Shown: piece by piece, positions 1-7,274 of the stretch
Position numbering within the stretch: position 1 is the stretch's first letter
Layout of the letters: each line of letters starts with the position of its first letter
Origin: Neobacillus sp. OS1-2
GTDB lineage: Bacteria > Bacillota > Bacilli > Bacillales > Cytobacillaceae
Length of the DNA: 64,000 nucleotides
Reading direction: 5' to 3'
NCBI RefSeq assembly: GCF_030915505.1
Contig: NZ_CP133265.1
Location: 3,004,001 to 3,068,000, forward strand
Position numbers and translations under genes: made by a program
The notes under the pieces: model-generated
The model's database searches: none
The model's input: only the letters and a program-made list of their open reading frames with translations
Told to the model about the DNA's origin: nothing

Positions 1-2045
1 AATTTACGAATTTCAGTAAATGGTAATGGTTTACTAAATAGGTATCCTTGTAGATTTGTGCAACCAAGATCTTGCAAGAAATGTAGTTGCTCTTCTTGTT
101 CTACTCCCTCTGCGATAATACCTTTTTCCAAGCTATTTGCCATTCCAATGATCGTCCGCACAATTGCTTCCTGCCCTGAGCTTTTGTTGATGCTTTGCAC
201 AAATGATTGGTCGATTTTCAATGTATTTATCGGGAGTTTTCCCAAGTAACTTAAGGAAGAGTAACCTGTCCCAAAATCATCAAGTAATACTTCAATTCCT
301 AAGTCCCCTAATTCTTGGAGTTTGACAATAATATTCATAATGTCCTTCATCATGACGCTTTCTGTAATTTCAATTTTTAGAAGGCGTGGATCTATATTCG
401 TTTCATTAAGAATATTTTTAACTTGGGTAACAAATAATTCTTCTTCAAATTGCCTTGTTGAGATGTTTACTGAAACGTATGTCTGAGTATATCCTAAATG
501 ATGAATTTCCATAATTTGTGTACAAGCTGTCCGTAGAACCCACTCACCAATCGGAACAATGAGGCTTGATTCTTCAGCAATTGGAATAAATTCTGCAGGG
601 GAAATAAAACCCAGCTTTTTGTCCTTCCATCGGAGTAACGCTTCGAAGCCGACAATTTGTCCAGCACGTATATCTACAATGGGTTGATAATAGAGAGATA
701 GGGCATTTTTATTTAATGCTTGCCGTAGTTCTTGCGTCAATTCCAATTTTCTTGATAAGGAACGAGACATATCATCATGATAGAATTGAAAGTTGTTTTT
801 TCCACTTGCTTTAGTCATTGTTGTGGCTTGATCGGCTTGTTTTAAAAGATCTTCGGAGTCACGTGCAAGATCAGGATATAAACTTATTCCAATGCTTGTT
901 GTTACGACATAATCTTTTCCAGCTAGATCAATAGGTGAAGAAATGATCTCAATTATTTTTTTGGCAAATAGCATTACCTGCTCACTATCTGTAATATCGT
1001 TTAACAAAACAACGAATTCGTCGCCGCCTTGTCGAGCTAAAAAATCACAGTGGTTTATCTGACTCTTTAGACGTTTAGAAATGATTTGCAATAATTCATC
1101 TCCAACTCTGTGGCCTAGTGTATCATTGAATAATTTAAAATGGTCTAAATCAAGAAAAAGAATAGCCACTTTTGAATTTGATTTATTTGATTCGGATAGT
1201 GTGGTTTCAAGATGTTTTTCAAATAATCTTCGGTTGGGCAATTCTGTTAACGAATCGTAGTATGCCAGAAAGTATAATTCTTCCTCTGCTTTTCTACTTT
1301 TACTAATATCGGTGGTCATCCCATCTAATCGGTCTAATTCTCCTAAATCGTTGAAAACTGGTATTGTTTTAGCAGAAAGCCACTTAATATCACCAGTAGC
1401 ATCAATAATACGATATTGATAATCAATCGATTTCCCCTTTACTAGTAACTTTTGTTGTTCTTCAACAAAAGCAATGTCGTCCGGGTGGATCACTTCTTTC
1501 CATAGCAATGGAGTTTTCATAAAATCCGCTTGCGTATATCCATAAATTTTTAGACATGAAGGGGACATCTGGCAGTATCCATTATAACTAGGGCTTGAAG
1601 ACCACAAACAAATATCAATGTTATTAACTATATTGCTGAGGCGATTTTTTGAAATTAATAGATCTTTTCTGTCTGTAATATCAATAGCAATACAAGCTAC
1701 ACCTATAACTTGATTGTCCATTGAAATAGGAACGGCAGTAACATTCAAATCAAGATACGTTCCGGATTTATTGATAATTGTAATATCAATCATTTTATTT
1801 ATTCCATTTAAAACTTCGGAAAAACTTTCTTCATAATGTTTCCGTAAATCTTTACTAATCAAGGAATGGAAGGAAGACTGAAGTAGTTCTTCTTGTGTAA
1901 AACCAGTTAATTCTTCCAAAGTTTTATTGATTAGTAGAAAATTACCTTCAATATCAACGACATAGCTTCCATCTGGATAATTCTCAAACAATGATTTATA
2001 TAGTAAGAAAAGTGAGGATGTATCACTAATACCCTGTTGTTGCAC
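1..2045 (-). CDS. PAS-PAS-GGDEF-EAL cyclic-di-GMP signalling protein (3' end outside window)
   Basis: Reads in on the minus strand from a GTG at 2045 preceded by GGGAGGTGAA (2051-2060); about 681 codons are visible and no stop is reached before the window edge. Two PAS/PAC sensor modules occupy roughly residues 8-120 and 135-255. A GGDEF domain (about 264-425) carries an intact RQGGDEF active site near residue 338. An EAL domain (from about 440) has EALLRW near 468 and DDFGTGYSSL near 591. No membrane segment is seen, so it is probably cytoplasmic, and both cyclase and phosphodiesterase motifs look active. The input signal bound by the PAS domains cannot be told from sequence. Only a few C-terminal residues should be missing. 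Confidence 0.9.
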   Translation of the reverse strand, partial: MQQQGISDTSSLFLLYKSLFENYPDGSYVVDIEGNFLLINKTLEELTGFTQEELLQSSFHSLISKDLRKHYEESFSEVLNGINKMIDITIINKSGTYLDLNVTAVPISMDNQVIGVACIAIDITDRKDLLISKNRLSNIVNNIDICLWSSSPSYNGYCQMSPSCLKIYGYTQADFMKTPLLWKEVIHPDDIAFVEEQQKLLVKGKSIDYQYRIIDATGDIKWLSAKTIPVFNDLGELDRLDGMTTDISKSRKAEEELYFLAYYDSLTELPNRRLFEKHLETTLSESNKSNSKVAILFLDLDHFKLFNDTLGHRVGDELLQIISKRLKSQINHCDFLARQGGDEFVVLLNDITDSEQVMLFAKKIIEIISSPIDLAGKDYVVTTSIGISLYPDLARDSEDLLKQADQATTMTKASGKNNFQFYHDDMSRSLSRKLELTQELRQALNKNALSLYYQPIVDIRAGQIVGFEALLRWKDKKLGFISPAEFIPIAEESSLIVPIGEWVLRTACTQIMEIHHLGYTQTYVSVNISTRQFEEELFVTQVKNILNETNIDPRLLKIEITESVMMKDIMNIIVKLQELGDLGIEVLLDDFGTGYSSLSYLGKLPINTLKIDQSFVQSINKSSGQEAIVRTIIGMANSLEKGIIAEGVEQEEQLHFLQDLGCTNLQGYLFSKPLPFTEIRK

Positions 2046-2139
2046 AATAATTCACCTCCCTTAATAAGAAAATTGAAAATTTAAGGTTTACTAAAAACCC
2101 TATTATGAATACTATCGGTTAATTGTATTATATTGTTTA

Positions 2140-2154
2140 GTAATAAGGTATTAC
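2140..2154. promoter_or_regulatory. 15-bp palindrome upstream of the PAS-GGDEF-EAL gene
   Basis: GTAATA-AGG-TATTAC is a perfect dyad. Read on the minus strand it lies just upstream of a TATAAT hexamer that could serve as the -10 of the GGDEF-EAL gene, so it may be an operator. The -35 element is weak and no known regulator is matched. Confidence 0.3.
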
Positions 2155-2179
2155 ACATTTGGGACAGCCCTTCCATTTC

Positions 2180-3622
2180 TCAATATATAACAACCGGCTC
2201 ATTGGTGCTAAGATTGTCATACACAGTTTTCATCACGCTCGGCGGAGTGTTGACGCAGCCGTGTGATCCTGCCGATAGATAGGCATTCCTTGCCCAATTA
2301 CCTCGCCAGCTGGCATCGTGGAATCCCTGTCCGTCATTTGTAAAGGGAGCCCAATAATTAACATCGACCTGATAGGTGATTTTTCCATTTTCTCGGCCAG
2401 TTAGTACGGACGGTGACTTTTTATAGAGAATATACCATACTCCTGGTGATGTATCATGACGGGTACTATGATTGCCAGTAACAACATTTGATGTGACGAC
2501 CAATTTCCCATTTTTGTAAATCCAAATTCTTTGCTCTGCAATGGAGACTTCAGCATATGTATCACCAATCCCATTGTTCGTAATCGCTTCATATCCGTAG
2601 CCTTCACCATTCCATCCATTTCCGTAAATATTAGCGGCGGAAACCGACTTTTCTCCATTTTCAAAAGCGTCCTTAATCCGTGGTACTTCTTTATCAACAT
2701 CGATGGCCCATCCATAGCCTTTACCTTTAACCGATATCACCGAACCTGAATGGGTCTTAAAGGTGATATCTTTATTTAAGGTGGATTGGGAATAGTTAAT
2801 CTCAGCAATCTTATTTTTGAAATCACCCGCATCATCAATCTTTATCTGCAAATCTTTTGATATAGAGGCATTTTTAATTAATTCGCTCGCGGTTAACGTA
2901 AAAACTTTATTCTGTACCTTATAATCGACAGTCTGGGCCAGGAATTCTTCCAGCTTTTTCTGTTGATTTTTTACAAACTCGCTGTCTTCTTTAATTGGCT
3001 GTATGTATGCTGGATTAAGACGGATTTCACTAATATATTCTTGCTTGTCGTAATCTTTCAAAAGACCGGCGACATCATACTGCTCTCCACTAATGCTGTT
3101 TGTGACAACAATTTTGCCTTGTTCCAAACGAACCACTGCATCTTGTGGCGCTTTTAAACCCTGGTTCATAGCCAGCAGCTTTTCTTCTACCTGCTTTTTC
3201 AACGTCTGATTTCTGAAATCATCCTGACTGCTTGGCATTAATGAATAATCCTTTGCTTTGGAAGAAGGAAAAAACGTCCACTGGTTCTTTAATAATTTTT
3301 CAATATCGGGCAGATCCTCATCCGTAAATCCCATCATGGAATCTGTTCCATCTAGAATCTGTTGATCGCCAACATAGACGACATTTGTTAATTTGGTTGC
3401 TTTTAATTTTTTTAATGCCTGATGGGCAGTCATTCCACCAACTTTGATACTATTAATCTTGATTTGTGAATTAAAATGCTTTGCCTGATAGTAGCTGCCA
3501 GTCGCAATGATGAGTGCGATAATAAAAATAATACCGGCTGTAATAAACCACCAGTTTGCATACCACTTTGTTGATTTTCTATGACGTTTTTCGATTGCTT
3601 GGATATCTGCTGCACTTTCCAT
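2180..3622 (-). CDS. L,D-transpeptidase (YkuD) with peptidoglycan-binding domain
   Basis: This 480-residue protein has a cytoplasmic Lys/Arg-rich start, one membrane anchor (about 25-46), a long extracellular putative peptidoglycan-binding region (about 55-330) and a C-terminal YkuD catalytic domain (about 355-480). The catalytic signature SHGCVN, with the nucleophilic Cys near residue 456, is intact. YkuD enzymes make 3-3 peptidoglycan cross-links or attach partners to the wall, acting outside the membrane. The ATG at 3622 follows a GGGGGG-type ribosome binding site. It is divergent from the NlpC/P60 hydrolase gene, with which it shares a 382-bp promoter region, suggesting coordinated wall remodelling. 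Confidence 0.92.
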   Translation of the reverse strand: MESAADIQAIEKRHRKSTKWYANWWFITAGIIFIIALIIATGSYYQAKHFNSQIKINSIKVGGMTAHQALKKLKATKLTNVVYVGDQQILDGTDSMMGFTDEDLPDIEKLLKNQWTFFPSSKAKDYSLMPSSQDDFRNQTLKKQVEEKLLAMNQGLKAPQDAVVRLEQGKIVVTNSISGEQYDVAGLLKDYDKQEYISEIRLNPAYIQPIKEDSEFVKNQQKKLEEFLAQTVDYKVQNKVFTLTASELIKNASISKDLQIKIDDAGDFKNKIAEINYSQSTLNKDITFKTHSGSVISVKGKGYGWAIDVDKEVPRIKDAFENGEKSVSAANIYGNGWNGEGYGYEAITNNGIGDTYAEVSIAEQRIWIYKNGKLVVTSNVVTGNHSTRHDTSPGVWYILYKKSPSVLTGRENGKITYQVDVNYWAPFTNDGQGFHDASWRGNWARNAYLSAGSHGCVNTPPSVMKTVYDNLSTNEPVVIY

Positions 3623-3890
3623 AAACTTCCCCCCATACCTAATTCGCAGGAATCACTATTCAGTTCGTGACATTTATTACCGATATTTTAAAAAAACAGT
3701 AAATATTACTACTATTTTACAAAATGTCCTATTCGAACATTGTCGGTTTTTGTGAACACCTAAAGTTTTTATTTTCTTTTCTAACGAAATGATTGCTGTG
3801 AAGGTTACAAAAAAAGCACGGCACCAAAAGATTTTATAAAAGGGTAGAAGGGAACTAATGTCGATTTTTTGTCATATTTTTCTACATAAA

Positions 3891-3907
3891 ATTACATTTA
3901 TATTACA
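3891..3907 (-). promoter_or_regulatory. WalR (YycF) box upstream of the CwlO-like hydrolase
   Basis: On the minus strand this reads TGTAAT-N5-TGTAAT, an exact match to the known WalR direct-repeat consensus TGTWAH-N5-TGTWAH. It lies about 100 bp before the NlpC/P60 start, inside the 382-bp divergent region 3623-4004. In B. subtilis WalRK activates cwlO and other wall hydrolase genes, so activation here is a reasonable inference. Beyond this box and the 3930-3945 palindrome I see nothing else in 3623-4004. Confidence 0.65.
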
Positions 3908-3929
3908 ATACCGACAGATTCATTGTTTT

Positions 3930-3945
3930 TAGTCTTTTTAGACTA
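3930..3945. promoter_or_regulatory. 16-bp palindrome in the CwlO-like promoter region
   Basis: TAGTCT-TTTT-AGACTA is a perfect inverted repeat between the WalR box and the start codon, directly before a TATAAA-like hexamer. It could be an operator or a small leader hairpin; no known regulator consensus is recognised. Confidence 0.3.
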
Positions 3946-4004
3946 TAAACTAGAAATATAGTAAAAGACCGAATTAATGATAGGAAACAAAAGGAGATTT
4001 TGCG

Positions 4005-5156
4005 ATGATCAGAAAATTAATTAAATATACAGTATCGGCAGCAGTGCTCGCGACAATGATTCAAGCAACACCTGCTTTTGCCAATCCAGTGACGCAAGGA
4101 CAAATCGATGCGACGCAAGGACAAATCAATGACTTTGAAACAAAGATGCAACAATTAGATAACCGAATTACCTTAGCAATGGCAAATAGTGAAAAACTGA
4201 ATAATCAAATCAAAGAACAACAAGGGAAAATTGAAGGAACAAGGGCTGAAATTGAAGCAGCAAAAAAGTCCTTAGAATCTCATAAAGAAGTCTATTCCGA
4301 ACGACTAAAAAGCATTCAGTTAGAGGGGAAACTGTCAATTGCTACATATGCAGAACTTTTGCTTTCTTCTACTAATCTTTCTGAGTTTTTAAATCGGTTC
4401 ACTGCCATTTCGCAGATCATGGAACAAGATACAGACCTACTGAATGGTTTAAATGAAAAAGAACAAGCGTTGAAAACAGCAGAGCAGAAATTAAATAGTG
4501 AATTGGACAATTTAAAAAAGAGCCAAGATGAATTAGCTGCAGAACAAAAAAGTATTGAAAAAGATAAAGCTGAAGTTGCAACAGCAATTGTAGCTGCGAA
4601 GGACAAATTACAAAACCTTGAGAATCAGCAGGCTCAAGAAGAAGCTGAACGGCAGGCTGAAATAGCCCGACAAGCACAACAGGCTCAACAGGCTCAACAA
4701 GCTCAACAATCACAAAGGCAAACTGAAGGAAATCAGCAACAATCCGTAGTAAAAAGCGCTGCAGTTTCAACGCCAACGAATAATGTAGCTATTCCGACCA
4801 ATTCTGGATCGGCAAGTGCAGTGATTGCGTATGCTAAACAATTCTTGGGTGTTCCTTACGTTTGGGGCGGAACAACGCCAAACGGATTTGATTGTTCGGG
4901 ATTCGTATCATATGTGTATCGCTCAGTTGGCGTTAGTCTTCCGAGAGTGTCAAGAGACCAGCAAAATGTAGGAACAAGGATTTCTCCAAGTCAAGTACAG
5001 CCAGGAGATTTAGTATTCAGAGGTTCTCCTGCCTATCATGTCGGCATCTATATTGGTGGCGGGCAATATATCCATGCACCACAAACAGGTGATGTTGTGA
5101 AAATTGCATCGTATAATCCGTCATCTTTCTCTAGTGCAGCTAGAATATTACGCTAA
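4005..5156 (+). CDS. CwlO-like D,L-endopeptidase (NlpC/P60) with coiled coil
   Basis: A 383-residue secreted peptidoglycan hydrolase. Residues 1-26 form a signal peptide ending in ATPAFA. Residues 30-205 are a long coiled coil of the CwlO/PcsB type, through which such hydrolases are controlled by FtsEX. A Gln/Ala-rich linker with QAQ repeats follows (about 205-240), then an NlpC/P60 domain (about 268-383) with Cys in DCSGF (about 299) and His in YHVGIYIG (about 344). NlpC/P60 enzymes cut between D-Glu and the diamino acid of stem peptides and are needed for lateral wall growth. Start ATG 4005 follows an AAGGAG site. The upstream WalR box fits the family's known control. Confidence 0.9.
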   Translation: MIRKLIKYTVSAAVLATMIQATPAFANPVTQGQIDATQGQINDFETKMQQLDNRITLAMANSEKLNNQIKEQQGKIEGTRAEIEAAKKSLESHKEVYSERLKSIQLEGKLSIATYAELLLSSTNLSEFLNRFTAISQIMEQDTDLLNGLNEKEQALKTAEQKLNSELDNLKKSQDELAAEQKSIEKDKAEVATAIVAAKDKLQNLENQQAQEEAERQAEIARQAQQAQQAQQAQQSQRQTEGNQQQSVVKSAAVSTPTNNVAIPTNSGSASAVIAYAKQFLGVPYVWGGTTPNGFDCSGFVSYVYRSVGVSLPRVSRDQQNVGTRISPSQVQPGDLVFRGSPAYHVGIYIGGGQYIHAPQTGDVVKIASYNPSSFSSAARILR

Positions 5157-5165
5157 AAAACAAAG

Positions 5166-5199
5166 AAAAACTCCGTCCCTTACAGGATGGAGTTTTTTT
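5166..5199 (+). terminator. Rho-independent terminator after the CwlO-like gene
   Basis: ACTCCGTCC pairs with GGATGGAGT across a 6-nt loop, followed directly by a T7 run. Confidence 0.85.
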
Positions 5200-5337
5200 G
5201 TAAAAAACATCGCCTCCTTTAAAATTACATTAGCTTCCAGCACATATGTAGCAAAGAATTATGTTAATATGTATAGAGAGGAAAATTGATAATGGTTTAA
5301 AGAATTTTTCCAACCACAATGTAGGGAGGATTTTGAA

Positions 5338-6267
5338 TTGAATAAGAATAGCATTGCTGTGCCACAAAATGGTGGGAGAGCTGCTTTATCGAGTTCTACT
5401 TTCTTTGCTGATTTAAGATCGCTTATTAAAGGACCTGTTTTAATCGCGAATGTGTTGCCTGTATTTACGGGTTTTTGGTTAGCACTTTATTTTACTGGAG
5501 CTTCTTTTGATGAGTATTGGGATGTATTTTTGCTGACGCTTACTGGCAGTACATTTGTTATGGCGGGAGCACTCGTGATCAATAATTGGTACGATGTTGA
5601 TATTGACACGGTAATGGATAGAACGAAGAATCGGCCAACGGTGACGGGTCATTTTTCACTGAAAATGGTTTTAACCTTGGGAATTTCCTTTTCTTTAATT
5701 GGGTTTATCCTCTTGCTTTTTACAACAGTTGAAGCCGCCATATATGGGTTCGTCGGCTGGTTTACCTATGTAATCCTATATACGATGTGGTCAAAACGCC
5801 GCTATACGCTCAATACTGTCATCGGCAGTGTTTCAGGGGCTGTTACCCCTTTAATTGGCTGGACGGCGATTGAATCTGGTTTTCATATCATCCCGATTAT
5901 GCTGGCACTCATTTTATTTATTTTTCAAATGCCCCATACCTTTGCAATTGCCATAAAGAAGTATGATGAATACAAAGCGGCGGGGGTTGCCATGCTTCCA
6001 GTTGTCTATGGATTACCAATGACAAAGCGGCAAATGGTGGTGTACGTTGCCTGTTTACTGCCACTACCATTTTATCTGGGATCACTGGGAACAACATTTG
6101 TTGTCCTTGCAACGATCCTCAATATTGGGTGGTTAGCAGTGAGTATTTATGGATTTTTCACGAAGAATGATCTTAAATGGGCACATGTGATTTTTCTTTA
6201 TTCTGTAAATTATATAACCATTATGTTTCTTATGATGGTTATCGTTACAATGCCGATATTTAAGTAA
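5338..6267 (+). CDS. ctaB: protoheme IX farnesyltransferase (heme O synthase)
   Basis: This 309-residue UbiA-family membrane prenyltransferase turns heme B into heme O, the precursor of heme A and a cofactor of some terminal oxidases. The prenyl-diphosphate motif N-x3-D-x3-D is visible in NNWYDVDIDTVMDR (about 82-95), with about nine predicted membrane helices. The TTG start at 5338 is chosen because GGAGGA (5325-5330) lies 7 nt upstream. Usual partners ctaA or ctaCDEF are not adjacent. Instead a ba3-type terminal enzyme operon lies 375 bp downstream, suggesting that this copy supplies heme to it. Confidence 0.92.
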   Translation: MNKNSIAVPQNGGRAALSSSTFFADLRSLIKGPVLIANVLPVFTGFWLALYFTGASFDEYWDVFLLTLTGSTFVMAGALVINNWYDVDIDTVMDRTKNRPTVTGHFSLKMVLTLGISFSLIGFILLLFTTVEAAIYGFVGWFTYVILYTMWSKRRYTLNTVIGSVSGAVTPLIGWTAIESGFHIIPIMLALILFIFQMPHTFAIAIKKYDEYKAAGVAMLPVVYGLPMTKRQMVVYVACLLPLPFYLGSLGTTFVVLATILNIGWLAVSIYGFFTKNDLKWAHVIFLYSVNYITIMFLMMVIVTMPIFK

Positions 6268-6293
6268 TGCCTATATTTTCATACAAATAGTTC

Positions 6294-6350
6294 AAAGCTG
6301 TTTCCTATGTATGCAAGCATATTGCCATACAATGGGACAGCTTTTTTTTA
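6294..6350 (+). terminator. Terminator after ctaB
   Basis: AAAGCTGT (6294-6301) pairs with ACAGCTTT (6337-6344) across a long loop that can itself fold, followed by a T run. Confidence 0.65.
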
Positions 6351-6642
6351 TTTAGAATCCTAGGTTGTTCACAGATTTGTCATTTTTAATCTATTACTGA
6401 TATTTCCCATAAAAATTCTATTTCACAAGAGTGAACCATTAAGAAAAAGAACGTTGAGACAGTGATAATAATGCTTTTTAAGAGTGCGGTAACAAATGAA
6501 TCCTGTTGTATTTTTGCAAGTGAAATAGTAAGTAACCTGTTTCACCCTAGAAAAATTCTATTTACCGTGATTCAGTTCACTTCGTTGATAACTCTTCGCA
6601 ATTATTATGTAAGTATGAAGAAGATAAAGGGGATGAAATGGG
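6351..6642 (+). promoter_or_regulatory. Leader of the ba3-type operon with repeated TTCAC/GTGAA motifs
   Basis: This stretch has no convincing gene. It holds a perfect TTCAC-AAGA-GTGAA palindrome (6422-6435) and further TTCAC/GTGAA half-sites at 6368-6372, 6520-6524 and 6541-6545, plus GTGA-N5-TTCAC at 6567-6580. The 13-mer AAAAATTCTATTT is directly repeated at 6411-6423 and 6551-6563. Such clustering suggests a binding region for a redox- or NO-responsive regulator, but the spacing does not fit the known Rex or Fnr boxes. Confidence 0.35.
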
Positions 6643-6780
6643 ATGGCAGCTACAAAGGGTAAAAAAAATGAAGCGCATGAAGCTCCGCTAAAAGGAACCT
6701 GGATTTCTGTCAGTGTTGTCGGAGTAGTAATCCTTGCTACTTATTTATTGTTATACGGGCTATTTATGACGAGATTATAG
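6643..6780 (+). CDS. cytochrome c oxidase subunit IIa family protein (45 residues)
   Basis: A tiny ATG-TAG gene for 45 residues: a charged, Lys/Glu-rich N terminus, then one membrane helix (about 19-42) ending in LFMTRL. The size, the single helix and the position directly before subunit II match subunit IIa of ba3-type enzymes, which supplies the helix missing from their single-helix subunit II. AAAGGGGA lies about 9 nt before the start. The stop is 9 nt before the subunit II start, so the genes are almost certainly cotranscribed. Confidence 0.8.
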   Translation: MAATKGKKNEAHEAPLKGTWISVSVVGVVILATYLLLYGLFMTRL

Positions 6781-6789
6781 GGGGGAAAA

Positions 6790-7260
6790 ATGATGAAAAT
6801 GCATCTTGATGAAAAGATATGGCTGACCTTAAGTTTTGGGATGATCATGATCTTTATGTTTATCACTGGCTACCAAGCGTTTGCTTATGACATGGAGCCG
6901 CCAAGTAATAAAGATATTATTGACCCGCAAAAGGTAGATCAAACAGCACCATTTGATAAGCCGGGGATTACTAAGATTGGTGAAAATGAATACGAAGTCG
7001 TTATGACATTGCAAGTATTTAGTTTTAATCCGGGTAATATTGAAGTTCCAGCCGGATCTACCGTACATTTTACTTTAACTTCTAAAGATGTTGTTCATGG
7101 TTTTGAGGTGGCTGAAACAAACTTAAACGCAATGGTAATGCCGGGACATGTTCAAAAAATCACCCAAAAATTTGATAAGCCCGGAACATATTTAGTGTTA
7201 TGTAACGAATATTGCGGTGCTGGGCACCAAATGATGAGTACAACGATTACGGTTAAATAA
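6790..7260 (+). CDS. ba3-type heme-copper enzyme subunit II (CuA)
   Basis: A 156-residue protein with one N-terminal membrane helix (about 10-30) and an extracytoplasmic cupredoxin domain. The binuclear CuA site is complete: His in VVHGFEV (about 102) and C138-x3-C142-x3-H146-x2-M149 in LCNEYCGAGHQMM. CuA accepts electrons from cytochrome c and passes them to subunit I. The short length and single helix are typical of B-type (ba3) enzymes rather than caa3. GGGGGG directly precedes the start; an in-frame ATG one codon later is an alternative. Subunit I begins 14 nt after the stop. Confidence 0.9.
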   Translation: MMKMHLDEKIWLTLSFGMIMIFMFITGYQAFAYDMEPPSNKDIIDPQKVDQTAPFDKPGITKIGENEYEVVMTLQVFSFNPGNIEVPAGSTVHFTLTSKDVVHGFEVAETNLNAMVMPGHVQKITQKFDKPGTYLVLCNEYCGAGHQMMSTTITVK

Positions 7261-7274
7261 AGGGGGGAAACAAC

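Noticed and set aside
6567..6580. Rex operator before the ba3-type operon
   Set aside because: GTGA-N5-TTCAC lacks the full GTGAA arm and the N6 spacing of Rex boxes.
6462..6662. 66-codon open frame upstream of the ba3-type operon
   Set aside because: No good ribosome binding site, composition unlike a protein, and it overlaps the real subunit IIa gene in another frame.
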